A stretch of DNA of 64,000 nt. Source: Paraphysomonas bandaiensis (Eukaryota; Chrysophyceae). Below the pieces are notes generated by a model, which did not search any database, had not been told where the DNA came from, and saw only the letters and a program-made list of their open reading frames with translations. Made by a program: the position numbers and the translations under genes. The stretch lies in contig CBFFRP010000192.1 of assembly GCA_965644295.1 (NCBI GenBank), forward strand, positions 1 through 64,000, read 5' to 3'. This document shows, piece after piece, positions 33,527 to 45,740 of the stretch (positions are counted from its first letter, which is position 1; the number at the start of each line of letters is the position of its first letter).

Positions 33527-35151
33527 ATGTTTTATTACGATAGGAGAGCCTTTCCGGCTCAGGAGGAATGCCTAAGCGGCTTAGAGCGCTCCCTCTGCCC
33601 TCTTCCTCGCTGTGTGTCTACTCCTCCAATTGTTGCTGCGGTGTTGAAAATGAAAGTATATAAGTGGGATGTTCCAATTTCAGTGACGTTTGGAAATAAG
33701 ACTTCGACAATGTCAAAGTTTTATGTGATATTTAAAGGAATTCTTGGCAAAGTGGCAATTGTAGAATCCTGCAGTAATACTATTTTAAGTGTTCCAGCGT
33801 TGAATTTGAAGGGTTTTGATGTACTATTGAGTAAGAGTTTGGAATGCTTCTGCTGGGATCAGGATGGTAATTTAGTTGTTCGACAACCATTGCATAAGGT
33901 GCATCAGCTATATTATGTTGATATTAGGACGTTAATTGAGGGTGAATGGGACATTCCGGAAGGCCGGATAGGTGATGATGGAAATGTATGAGGGGCTGGC
34001 AAAGGAAATTTTTCTGTGGATTTCCTGGAGCCTCTTTCAGATATAGTGGATATAGGCGTGATTACAGCTGTTCATCGTCGTGGTGTGCGACGAGGTGAAA
34101 TTGATGAAGTTGTTCAACTACACACTCGACTTCATCATGCGGCCCCGTCAGCAGTGATGGTAAAGGCAATCAAGAATGGAGCGTGGCCGGGTGTAAAGGT
34201 AAATCCTTCGGTGATAGAACAGGTGTATTTGCATCAGGATTGTTTGGCGTGTTTAATGGGGAAAACTAATCGTTTATCTCGCCGGTTTGGTTCGGGAATT
34301 CATCCTGTGGCAGTGGGTCATACAATTGCTATGGATTTCAAACCTGTGAATCCTGTGGGTATTGGTGGTTGGATTGGTTTTTATATGTGTGTTGAAACGA
34401 CGAAAGGATATAAATGGGCATCCTTGGTCAAGGAACATACTTCAGGATCTTTGCTGGCAGCAGTGGTGTCAATACGTGCATTTTTAAAGGGTTATGGTCA
34501 TGAAGTTAGAGTACTTCGTCTAGATGCGGGTATTGTGGAAAAGGCAGAGACTTTGAGATTGAATTTAAATGAACTAGGAATTGTAGTAGAGCCGGCAGCC
34601 CCGGAAGCACAGTTTCAAGATCCAGCGGAGAGATCAATGCAGACAGTAGAAAAAGGAGTGGCGGCGGTTCTTGTACATCAGTTTCATTTGGGAAATAAGA
34701 TGTGGCCGACTGCACTTCTTGCGTTTCTCATGGCGTCAAATTGTTGTCCTAATAAGTTGAGTGGAGAATATTCTCCGTATTATTGGGTAACTGGTAAGCA
34801 TCCGGATATTATGAGGTGGTTTAAGTTTTATTGGGGACAGCCAGTGGTGTCAGTGGTATTACGTCAACAGCAGTCTAAATTTACTTTTGCACCGCATGCT
34901 GAGTATGGATTCGCCGTAGGATCAACATGTTGTGCGAATGGAGCAACATTGGTGTATATATACCAGCTCGGGGGAGTAGAAAATTTTATGTGCGTAGAGA
35001 TGTGCGAGCGGTAAAGTTGGGATTAGAGGATAGAGTGAGATCCATGAAGGAGATCCAAGAAATGAATCCTACGATTTCTGAGGATGGTTATTGCGTGACC
35101 CGGGGTTTGTACCGGGTGCAGCCACTATATATGAATAATAAGGAAATGTAA
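33527..35151 (+). pseudogene. Ty1/copia-like element E, protease tail and integrase
   Basis: 33527-33991 resembles the stretch between copia protease and integrase (YVIFKGILGKVAIVESCSN, LSVPALNLKGFDV). After a single in-frame TGA (33989-33991) the frame goes on as integrase: the H/C pre-integrase zone (LHHAAPS...CLACLMGK), then the D,D-35-E core as HTIAMDFKPV, VRVLRLDAG and QDPAERSMQTVEKG. Near 34958 a TATATATA run shifts the frame, and 34927-35151 carries the continuation (VYIPARGSRKFYV...). No reverse transcriptase follows. The copy is dead. It is only distantly related to elements C and D. Confidence 0.7.
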
Positions 35152-36881
35152 GAGAGAAGAAAAGAAAAGAAGAAGAAGAATGTGCTTGTTAATAGCCTTA
35201 CAATAGCTCAGGCATTCCCAAGCTCTTATAACTGGACACCTCCAACTACGTGTTAAGGTGTAAGGCACTCTAACAAAATACTGAACAGCAAGCAGAACAC
35301 AAAATAACTCACAAAGAACCACTCATGTTCTAGAAGCTATCTAGAAGCACACAATAACATCTAGAACAATATTCTACAAAAGATTGTACAAGATTTGGTT
35401 GATTATGTGGACATATCAGTTTTCTGGAACACTCCCGTAGAATGCTATGAAGACCCACTCCAACCAACAGAGTCTCCAGCACACCAAAATGAGAATATTG
35501 TCCAATCATATGCTTGTACTCGACAATATACCATCACTGTACTATAGACCATATACAGATATACAACAGCACAATACTGTATACTCAGAATCATATACAG
35601 CATTATACAGCCGTATTTACAGAGGAGTACAAGGTCTCATACATCCCGCATACCAGAGTAGCATCCAGGAGTATACAGCAAATACAGTAAATACGGTAAA
35701 TACAGCATACGACAGAAACAACAGTTGAGAAGAGACTGAAGATGATGATGCTCTTAACGCTCATTGTAGATACATGCCAACGCTCCATAATCAGTAAGAG
35801 ATAGACGATGACACTTGGCACCCTAGTCAAGTCCATAATGACAGACGTCCGACGCAAGTCACGGCTCCAAACATCATGAACACGAGAAGTTAGAGTCCAC
35901 TGCGCTCCACAGGAATATGAAGACCACACAGAGCGTACTAATGGCCTCATGGCAAGATGAATGGACCCTCAGGTGATACAATGTGTACATATACCATACA
36001 TACGTCATATTCATGTCATGTATACATGCAGATCGTGCTTATGACAAGACTTGGATCTTATACAAGCACGTGTACACTATACCATATAGTATGCAAGGTG
36101 ATAAGAGTGTTATGATGGATATGGATGGTAGTACACATACATATAGAGATATCGGAAGGTATATATGAATATGTACACACTACATTGATGTTTAATTCCT
36201 CCTATCTGCAGCTAGAGAAGAATTAATACCAGCGCAGCATACAGTGTTCTAAGTGTGAAGTGTAGTATGTATGCAATGATATAAGATGTATAATGTATGT
36301 GATATATGTGTTGTGGTGTGATGTATTGTGAATGTAATGTGTATGAGGTGTGAGTGTATGGTATAGATGATACATGCATAGCACTACTTCAATACACATG
36401 CCATGATAATAATAATCAGTGCAATCACATAGTGTAGTGTACATACAAGCATAGATGTAACATAGTATGCATAAAATACAACATATCACCGCTAGTGTGA
36501 GTCACACTCATTCTCGACATCCGTAGTCCATTATATGCCCGCTAGAGAATAGAGAGTACGATGGAATAATAGTTGAACGCCACAGCGTTACACTACCCTT
36601 GCTTTCCTCTTTTACAATTGGATGCCGCTGATTAGTTGTTGCAGCGCCGCTGTACACTGCCCTCTCTCCTCTCTCATTCTCACCATGTCAATCATACTAT
36701 GAAATCAGTCATTATCTCGTGTTGCCCCTGTAGATTCTCATATCGTAAGAAGTCATAGGCTGAAAGTCATTTTGATGACGCCAAGCAAAGTCTGCTTATC
36801 CAACTGAAAATCACTGAATAGCAAATCCTGAAAATCTTCTGACTGAACAATACTCTAGATGAAATTCTTCTGCTCTCCTCA
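35152..36881. other. No supported gene; possible LTR remains
   Basis: A purine tract (AGAGAGAAGAAAAGAAAAG) follows element E at 35150-35178 and could be its polypurine tract, with an LTR starting TGTGCTTGTTAATAG at 35180; no second copy was found to prove it. Further on there are TACAG/GTATAC-rich stretches and AC/GT-rich DNA (36230-36480). No coding frame is convincing. Confidence 0.4.
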
Positions 36882-37069
36882 TCATATTAACGCTTGAATT
36901 ACTGAACTATTTCCCATAAAACTGAACCATTCACTTCGGATATAGGCTGAGCAATATACGTGATCAAGGTCTTCCGGAGAATATGAGTGAGAACCCGATA
37001 CACATGTGCATGAACAGGACATGTCTGCCGAAATGCATTCAGAAGCCCTGTATAAGCCGAAATCCTGAA

Positions 37070-37537
37070 TTAACATTGGATTGTGACCAGATAAGGCGGT
37101 CCAGGGCCATGTTCCTCAAAAATTGCAACCCCCCAAGTAAAAGGCAGGTCGCCCATTGTGGAATATCTGGGCTTCCTTCTCTCCAGTTTAGAAGGTTGCT
37201 TGTGTTTTGCGCCTGCTGACGCATCAGGGCTACTTGAATGTTGTGATTGGACTTGGTCGGTGTCTTCCAATCCATGCACCTTCTCCTCCAGTCTCTGCAT
37301 CCTATCATTCAAAGTTGAAACCGCTGAGACAACGTCAGTGAAAGTGGTTGACATTGTCCTGAGCGTGTCCAAAATCTCCTGATTGGAGCTTGCACCCGCC
37401 ATGGCTTCACTCTTTCCTGCGGCCGCGCTTGGAGGTCTTGGGTCAGCTTCAGTTTTCTCTTCCTGAGGAACGTCAGACTTCTTGGGTGAGGTCTTCTTTC
37501 CTTGCTTTCCACGCTTACCCTCAGTAGGTGTATGCAT
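37070..37537 (-). pseudogene. Gag-like N-terminal fragment, coiled coil
   Basis: ATG at 37537 opens a 155-residue frame with a Lys-rich start (GKRGKQGKKTSPKK), an Ala/Ser linker, a heptad-type coiled coil (TLNDRMQRLEEKVHGLED) and a basic stretch (KLERRKPRYS). This pattern is common at the N-terminus of retroelement Gag proteins. No nucleocapsid or protease follows. A host origin cannot be excluded. Confidence 0.35.
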
Positions 37538-38289
37538 GATTAAGTTTTAGTGACTGGGTTTGTGCCTTTTATTAGTCCTTTTGCAGGGTTTTCAGCAACC
37601 ACCTGTGCACTTGTAGCTCGAATTCTAGTAGCTAGCGGACTTGCCAACTATACTGGATATTCTCACTCCAAAAGCACACCACTGAGTACAACAAATGCTT
37701 GAGAAGCAGTTATGTTGTTCACAGCTTGTCACTGCACAGAACACCACTGTAAACAATAGCAAGGACTTTCTCGCAGTTGATTTACGGGGTTCAGGCAGCT
37801 AGGCTACGTTGCGTACTATGTCCTAACAGAGACTTTTAATCGGCTTTACCCTATAGTCAGGTAACGAATATGAGGAGACGGAAAAGTCTAGCTCAGTATT
37901 CTAAGTGAAAAATCAAGCAATATAATTCAATTACAGGTGTGTAGTATGAGTGCAAAAGACAGTGTGAAATGTTTGTCTATTGACTATAATAACACAATAA
38001 CAGAATGCAAAATATTTTGCACGAGCAATTTAGTAATTAATTACTATGACGCAGCCTCGTTTGACAACTCAACTGTCACCTCACAGTTTGGTTTGATAAC
38101 CAAGACTATGGCTCGTGATAACGCTAACTACTATCACTGTATAGGAATCAAGACAATGAGACCAAAGAAGTGATATTATTACAGGTAAACTTATGTTTCA
38201 ATCAACTATACTCGAGTGACTGACTCCCGCGAAGAATCAGCACGCAAACACCACCGCTAGTGATGTCAGGTCGCTAGTACCCAAGTATG
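37538..38289. other. No supported gene
   Basis: May include the leader or LTR of the gag-like fragment. A plus-strand frame of 78 codons (37937-38173) has no known domain. A CT-rich, non-coding stretch precedes element D. Confidence 0.35.
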
Positions 38290-40028
38290 GTTTGTAAAGC
38301 CGGCGTAGGTTGGCGAACGCATCGGTGTTAGGAGAAATAAATATGGTTGAGGTGCCAGATGCATGCACTGTTAACTTTAAACATGCAGAGTTTCAACATG
38401 ATGATTTTAAGACACCAGACTCCTATGCTGAAGCAGAGAGATCTCCACAGTACATGAAGTGGAGAGAAGCTCGGAAGGTGGAGAAGACCTCACTACTGAA
38501 GAGACGTGTCTTAAAGATTGTGCGGACTCCACGAGGAGTGAAGTTGGTGCGAGCAAAGTATGTTCACACGGTGAAGAGAGACCTTCTGGGGAACGTAGTC
38601 AAGTATAAGGCGCGGCTGGTTGCATTAGGGAATCTACAAGAAAAAACGGAGGAGGAGCAGTCCACGTTTGCTCCAGTGGTCAAAGGAATAACCATTCGAC
38701 TGGTTCTTGCAATTGCCTTTATGTTTCATATGCATGTACATCAGTTGGACGTATCATCAGCGTTTTGTTATGCCGATCTTGAAGAGGATGTGTATATGGC
38801 ACCTCCACCTGATGAAGAGTTGCCAGCGGGGTGGTGTTTTCAATTGATCAAGGCCTTATATGGTTTGCGGTCATCACCGAGGCAGTGGAACAAGCATATT
38901 GACAAGTTTATCAAATCGTTACATTTTACTGCTTGCATTTTAGATACATGCTTGTATATGCGATGGAGTAATGGTCAATTGCACTTATTGCTGATATATG
39001 TTGATGATATTATCATTGCATCTGCTGATCTCACCTACTTAGAAAGTGTTAAATGTAGGTTCTGCGAAACGTTTGAAATGCATGATCTGGGTGTGTGCAA
39101 ACGGTTTCTGAATATCAGAATCACGAGAGGCGAGGACTGGTACATGTTAGATCAATCGGAATATGCCAAGAATATTGTCAAGAAATTCAGTTCGTTTATG
39201 GGAAAGAGCAGTAAGAATAAGGAGACTCCACTACCTACCAATGTTCAGGACTTGTTGGCAGAGCAACGTGAGCTGACGGAGAAGCAGAAGCAGTGGGTCG
39301 AATCATTTCCGTATAGAGGAATTATTGGAGCGGTGTTGCATTTGGCGATTCACACTAGACCTGATCTGGCTTACGCTGTGGGGTTATTGGCTCGATTTAG
39401 TACTTCTCCAACATATGCGACTTGCAGATTAGCTATTCATTTGTTGAAATATTTACGTGGTACAGTTGATAAGGGAATCAGATTCAGTGGGAGTGAGTTT
39501 GATTTACATGTATTCAGTGATTCAGACTGGGCTGGGGATAGGATGACTCGGCGATCCACAACGGGATACATCGTGTTTTTATGTGCGGGCGCATTGGCCT
39601 GGCAGTCCAAGCTTCAGACCACAGTTGCGACTTCGAGCATGGAATCTGAGTATATGGCGGAGTATGCGGCTTTGCAAGAACTGGTGTGGCTTCGGGGGGT
39701 GTTCAAGGAGCTCGGACTCTTGGTAACGAAGCCAACTCCATTCTTTATGGATAGTAAGAGTGCAAAGGATCTTTCAGAGAATCCAGTGTATCATAAGAGG
39801 TCGAAGCATATTGACATCAAGTATCACTGGATAAGAGAACATGTTAATGGCAAATTTCCTACAGCAAAATTGATTCATGTATCTACGGATGATATGGCGG
39901 CTGATATTTTTACAAAGGCGTTGTCCACGAAGATCTTCAGTCGTCATGAGAAAACGATTACCGGGGTTAAGAGGAGTGTGTCTAACAGTGTGGAGGAGCA
40001 GCAGAAGAAACGACCCCGAAGAGGTTAA
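38290..40028 (+). pseudogene. Ty1/copia element D, 5'-truncated RT and RNase H
   Basis: The open frame enters from about 38290 (SRRRLANASVLGEIN), which aligns with NVSVLGQIHHL in the linker before RT of element C. It then holds the copia RT (WREARKVEKTSL, KARLVALGN, HQLDVSSAFCYADLEEDVYM, ALYGLRSSPRQW, LLIYVDDIIIA) and RNase H (FSDSDWAGDRMTRRSTTGY, VATSSMESEY, KHIDIKYHWIREHV, DIFTKALS), ending with a basic tail at 40028. The YVDD and RNase H acidic residues are intact. Gag, protease and integrase are missing, so it is a 5'-truncated copy. Identity to element C is moderate, so D is a separate family. Confidence 0.85.
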
Positions 40029-40033
40029 AGGTG

Positions 40034-40502
40034 TGTTTTAGTGGGTGAAAATCCCACATAACTGTATATCTAGTTGACTGCTAGGTATATATGTATCTTT
40101 AAAAGATTTCACATCTGTTTTTACCTATGGGACTAGATAGTCATAGCATTATCAGATTATTGTGATCACTGTTGTTTTGTCTCACTGCATTCTACATTGA
40201 GTGGGAGTATTAGAATATGGATCTTATTCTAGTATATTCAGTATGTCACTTGAAGACAATGTACGAGAATACAGTGAAATATAGTGATGTACAAATGCTG
40301 TGATGATATTGAGAAACTGAAATAGGTTGACCTTTCAAGATATGTTCAGTAACGAGAGGTTCGCATATGTAGGATATTATGCAGGGATTATAATGAGTTA
40401 GTGTTGGTTATCACAACTTCGTGTAAACGATACTAATAAATCTATCTAGTCTTACGACAAATTCTCTCTGTGATCTAGTGTAAAATTAACATTTCTCAAC
40501 AT
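40034..40502 (+). repeat. LTR of element D (partial)
   Basis: Begins TGTGTTTTAGTGGGTGAAAA directly after the stop of element D, with a short GTGGG/CCCAC hairpin. The same start follows the RNase H end of the minus-strand fragment at 47.0 kb. The right end was not determined, because a piece of element C begins at 40503. Confidence 0.5.
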
Positions 40503-41033
40503 TGAAGTATGCAAGCTATTAACACACGTATGGCAATATATTCGTGGTTCTATTGACAAAGGGATTCAATATGGGAGTAGACGGTTCGACTTCCATATGT
40601 TTACTGACGCGGATTGAGCGGTACTGAGTTTTTTTAGACAGAGGTTTAGACTTAGAGATGAGTCTATTTTACTGTCAAGAATTTTATCTCAGGCATTCAA
40701 TAGCTAGGAGGCGTCATGGTACAACACTCAATTGAGGGGGAGTGTAGAGATCTGAAGATTCTATATACTTGCAATTGAGTGCAGTATTATGTGAGATGCA
40801 AGGATCGAAAGATATATATGTAATTAGTACATTATATTGTGTAGTATGAAACTGAAGTAGAAGTGGGTGACTATACAGGATACGATCACTGAATGTGTGG
40901 TTTGTACACTATAGTAGTAAATGAATGGTGTTGAACACATCGAACACAACTTAGGTTCTTTATCATGTAATGTTTATAATTTCATCTTATCATTTTGAGA
41001 ATAGTAAACCTTAGCAAATAATGTCAACTTCTG
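40503..41033 (+). mobile_element. 3' fragment of element C with internal deletion
   Basis: 40503-40617 is almost identical to 51128-51242 (RNase H), then jumps to the sequence found from 51749 on, and continues through polypurine tract and LTR (40743-41033) to the same end as 52164. About 500 bp are missing at a short shared GCGG/GG. The RNase H motif is destroyed. The LTR starts TGTAGAGATCTGAAG. Confidence 0.85.
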
Positions 41034-41551
41034 ATACTCGGACTGAACTTTCACTGCGCATTACAAATGCTTTACTCCACGTTTCCCTCCAATATTAACA
41101 CGCGTAGTGCTTGCGTCATCTTCAATAACCTCGAGACACACATCACAAATTGGTGCACTTCCATCCACACTCTCCGCATTCCTACAGGTCACGTGAATAC
41201 GTTGTTAATGAACTTAAGTTTATAGCACAGTGAATCGTTCATATTGTAGCAGGCATCAATCACCTCCGTGACCTTTGTTTATGGCTCTACCTTTATACTT
41301 CCCACTCACTCAATTTAGAATAGAGCAACCGGCACATGAAGTATTAGTCGACCAGATGTGCTGTTCAATCACAGTTTATAGTTATGACTGACAAGGAGTT
41401 GTCAATCATTGAGTTGCACAAATATTTCGTAAACACTTCTTAATGCTTAATCATTATATTATTTCTATGATTACAAGATTTCGTGGAGATGTTTTCAACA
41501 GTATTTCGCATGTCTAGCCCATTCTATCGATCAAACGACGTTGACCACACA
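41034..41551. other. 3' flank of the gene at 41.6-45.7 kb, no gene seen
   Basis: No frame, repeat or RNA gene is recognised. The 3' untranslated region of the minus-strand gene should lie here. Confidence 0.35.
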
Positions 41552-44500
41552 TTAACATCTCATAACAGATGGTGGCTCAATCGCTCTAACGATTGGGAAA
41601 TTAAAAACATATGGACACAGGTCAATCATTTCCTTTAATTCAGCATCGTTTCGTTTCAGATTAGATCCTTTGTTCTTTGGCTGTTTGCGCTTGCAAGAAG
41701 TCAGTGATACAAGAGTATTCATTATATCATCTGAGTTCACAAAAGGAACACTGAGAACCTCTTCTAGATCACCAATACAACTAAGCAAAGCAAAATGGTG
41801 GTCTTCTGGAAGACCATGCCTGAAAACAATATATTATGGTCAATACATTGCAAATGGGTCTGAGTACCGTAATATAGCAGAGCTGTACTTCTCTATAATA
41901 TGCCACGCACTACTCGTCGATGCCACACGACACACAACATCCAGGGAAAACAAATTCCGTAAAAACTCTCTTCCTCTTTCAGCCGCTAAGACAAGCTGGA
42001 AAATATATATTTAAACGAGTAATAGCATTAACAAGCATCACACCTGTGCACATCGCAGGATCTCTTTATCATTTTTGACTCCAATTAAACTAAGATGTCG
42101 TTCCGCCCACCTCTCCATTTCACCCGCATTTTGCTTAAGTTGTTCGTAAAAATTGTTGATATTGTAGTTAATAATGCTGGTACACCGACTATTCGTGTGT
42201 TGTATGCTTTTATGACACTCAAACAAACCAACAAATACTTGCTGTAAAGCTAATGTGACCATACTAGATAGAGGCATATCCATTACATTGCCCACTGCAC
42301 TAGCTGTAGGAGGGGATGTTACCCGTGAAGCAGAAAACTGTAAATGGTTGAAAACAGCGCTTCTGCAACTTAGAGATGGTAACTCGCCAATAAGTGGAAC
42401 AGTTGCTGCTCGAAACGGCGGTTCATCCAGAAACCATCGAAGATAGTATCTACACCAACCACTATTATATTAGAAATATTAAGCTTGAATTTGCCTACCT
42501 CACAACTGATGTTACAACCCATGTAACTCTATGTCGTAAAGCCGTGCGTTTGTGCTGTACGTTATATAAGAGTGCAATGCTGAACTCAGCACCTTCCCTA
42601 GGCGGCAAAGAATCCTTAGCAACAGAAGAATAACTCATATACTTTAATCCAAACTCGGCACAAATAGTCTTAGCCATCTTTATAACATCAGTCGTAGTAA
42701 CACGTATCGCTATACCGTCCGTTATCTGGACATCTTCTTTGCATGCATCCAGAACGCGTGCCGCCAGTAAATGGTCATTGGCAATAGAAGCCATAGATCC
42801 CCGCATATATGATATCAAAACCGCTGAGTTGCTCTTCTCACCTGACTCCATCTGTTGTGCTTCATGACGAACTATATTTTCAATACTTTCAATCAATGCA
42901 ATAAGTTGATTAGCTAGTAACTCAAAACGCCTGGACGAACCCGGTCTCCTATCATTCGGCGGAGAAACACACTCCCCGACTAGCCCGACAAATCGCAGTT
43001 TCTTACTTTCATTGGAAGGGTCATTCTCTATGGTTTTGCATGCATCATGTGTCAGCGCGAGTAGAGAATCTTGAAGATCATCAAATATATACATCGACAT
43101 AGCCATGTCGCTTTCAGTCATTGATGACCTTGCAAGCACATCCGAGAGGGCGGCAACAAGTGTTGTGTATCCAATCGAATTCATAATGGAACCATTGCTC
43201 AGTACTTCCATAGTATCGTTAGATTCAACTTTCTTTGCCGCACGACGGAGATGTAGCATGGTGCGCACACGCCTCACATCACTTGATTTCGCAATGGACA
43301 TATCAGATAAATTGCATGACTGCGACAGCACCATCGATACAATGTCTTGATCGATACAAGAGGGTCCAACAGAATTATCTTCATCGCAATATGTAGCCGC
43401 TTCAGTTCCCTTTATAGGTGTCGCAAAATGCGACCTCTCAGCTACTTCGACTGCAGTTTCAGTAGAAGAACAACGCTCTAAACGAAGAATATCAACCTTT
43501 GCTCCGTCTTCAGTAGAAAAAGAAGTCTCTGGCAATGTTGTCGTCGTCACTCTATTAGTTTCTCCTGCTCTCAGACTAACAGTTGCAGATACTGACGCCC
43601 TTCTCTGTCTTCTACGAGTTTTGGGAGCATCCGCAGATAGCACATCCGTACCATTGTTACTGCCTTTCTCAGGTATGTCTGATGTTAAAGGTACTTTTAC
43701 AATTTGGCCTAAAGTATCTTGGGCTTTAGATGACTTACGAGGACTCTTTCGCAACGTCATAGGCGTCATTTCATTCACATACTTCACTGTGCTGTCGCCA
43801 TAGCCTGTAGTAGCTTCAAGGGTCTCAACATTACTGCCCTCGACCAATTTAAACGGCACTGCCACGGGATCCCAGTGAATGAAACCGGCATCTTTCTCTT
43901 CTGAATCAGAATCCGGTTCGACATCAGCACATACAGTATCGCCATCCTTAACTACCCCACCATTACTATCGCTACAGGATATCCCACTTTCTGCTACATC
44001 ACATGACACAGAAGAACCGTCGGCTCCATTTATAGCCATACTTACTTCTGCCACAGAAGGTACCATGGTAGAGTCGTCACGGGATCTGCCTCTACGTGTC
44101 GTCCGCCTAACTTTACTTGGAGACCCATCTGATTTCTGACTAACAGTTGTAGATACTGACGCCCTTCTCTGTCTTCTACGAGTTTTGGGAGCATCCGCAG
44201 ATAGCACATCCGTACCATTGTTACTCTCTTTCTCGGGTATGTCTGATGCTAAAGGTTCTTTTACAACTTGGCCTAAAGCATCTTGGGCTTTAGATGACTT
44301 ACAAAGGCTGTCACTACTGCCTGCAGTAGCTTCAAGGGTCTCAACATTACTGCCCTCGACCAATTTAAATGGCACTGCCATGGGATCCCAGTGAATGAAA
44401 CCGGCATCTTTCTCTTCTGAATCAGAATCCGGTTCGACATCAGCACATACAGTATCGCCATCCTTAACTACCCCACCATTACTACCACTACAGGATATCC

Positions 44501-45740
44501 CACTTTCTGCTACATCACATGACACAGAAGAACCGTCGGCTCCACTTATAGCCATACTTTCTTCTGCCACAGAAGGTACCATGGTAGAGTCGTCACGGGA
44601 TCTGCCTCTACGTGTCGTCCGCCTAACTTTACTTGGAGACCCATCTGATTTCTGACTAACAGTTGCAGATACTGATGCCCTTCTCTGTCTTCTACGAGTT
44701 TTGGGAGCATCCGCAGATAGCACATCCGTACCATTGTTACTCTCTTTCTCGGGTATATCTGATGCTAAAGGTTCTTTTACAACTTGGCCTAAAGCATCTT
44801 GGGCTTTAGATGACTTACAAAGGCTGTCACTACTGCCTGCAGTAGCTTCAAGGGTCTCAACATTACTGCCCTCGACCAATTTAAACGGCACTGCCACGGG
44901 ATCCCAGTGAATGAAACCGGCATCTTTCTCTTCTGAATCAGAATCCGGTTCGACATCAGCACATACAGTATCGCCATCCTTAACTACCCCACCATTACTA
45001 CCGCTACAGGATATCCCACTTTCTGCTACATCACATGACACAGAAGAACCGTCGGCTCCATTTATAGCCACACTTTCTTCTGCCACAGAAGGTACCATGG
45101 TAGAGTCGTCACGGGATCTGCCTCTACGTGTCGTCCGCCTAACTTTACTTGGAGACCCATCTGATTTCTGACTAACAGTTGTAGATACTGACGCCCTTCT
45201 CTGTCTTCTACGAGTTTTGGGAGCATCCGCAGATAGCACATCCGTACCATTGTTACTCTCTTTCTCGGGTATGTCTGATGCTAAAGGTTCTTTTACAACT
45301 TGGCCTAAAGTATCTTGAACTGTAGTGAACTTTAAATAGCTTTTATGTGGTGTTGCAGCTGCATTACGCGCATTGTTTTGCACGTTATGATCACTGGTTC
45401 CTGCAGGAGACTTTTTCAGTTCCTCGTGGTCGTAGGCTTGTAAAGGGGTAGAGCCTTGTTTACAGACAGGACCACATTTACTTGAAATCGGATCTATATT
45501 CTCATCTTTACTCACTGGACACCCCTGAAGCTCTGCCACCAAATACAATGATCGCTTCTTTGAAGAATCATCAGACATATGTGTTTCAATCAGATCTTTG
45601 AGCTCTCTCCACATCAAATCACTTCTATTGCTCCTCTGGAAGATCACATTCTGTGATAACTTGGGAATATGAAACATATCGGTGTTGTTCGAAGGAGTTC
45701 TGGCGGATATATCAGACAATATTCGGGTTGAATGTGGCAT
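41552..45740 (-). CDS. Repeat-rich protein of unknown function, 4 exons, about 1,347 residues
   Basis: Exons 45740-42499, 42449-42044, 41995-41868 and 41819-41552 join in phase with introns of 47-50 bp. The first ATG (MPHSTRILSD) is taken as start; the frame is open a little further, so a 5' exon is possible. Residues about 143-717 are 3.5 copies of a 172-residue repeat. Each copy holds a basic part, with RRQRRASVS and RRTTRRGRSRDDS, and an acidic Ser-rich part ending in EPDSDSEEKDAGFIHWDP. The C-terminal 600 residues look helical and globular (for example GLVGECVSPPNDRR and MAKTICAEFGLKYMS), with no recognised domain. The basic/acidic alternation and RRxS sites suggest a phosphorylated nuclear scaffold; this is inference. 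No function is claimed. Confidence 0.75.
43590..45310 (-). repeat. 516-bp tandem repeats inside an exon
   Basis: Matching points recur at 43879, 44395 and 44911 and at 44185, 44701 and about 45217, a period of 516 bp (172 codons). Adjacent copies differ by only a few bases; the copy nearest 43.6 kb has diverged more and carries a 48-bp insertion near 43740-43790. All copies keep the frame. Plus-strand frames here are mirror artefacts of the repeats. Confidence 0.92.

Noticed and set aside
43879-45171. Repeated 69- and 86-codon plus-strand frames
   Set aside because: They recur with the 516-bp period because they are antisense to the repeat-rich exon; no independent support.
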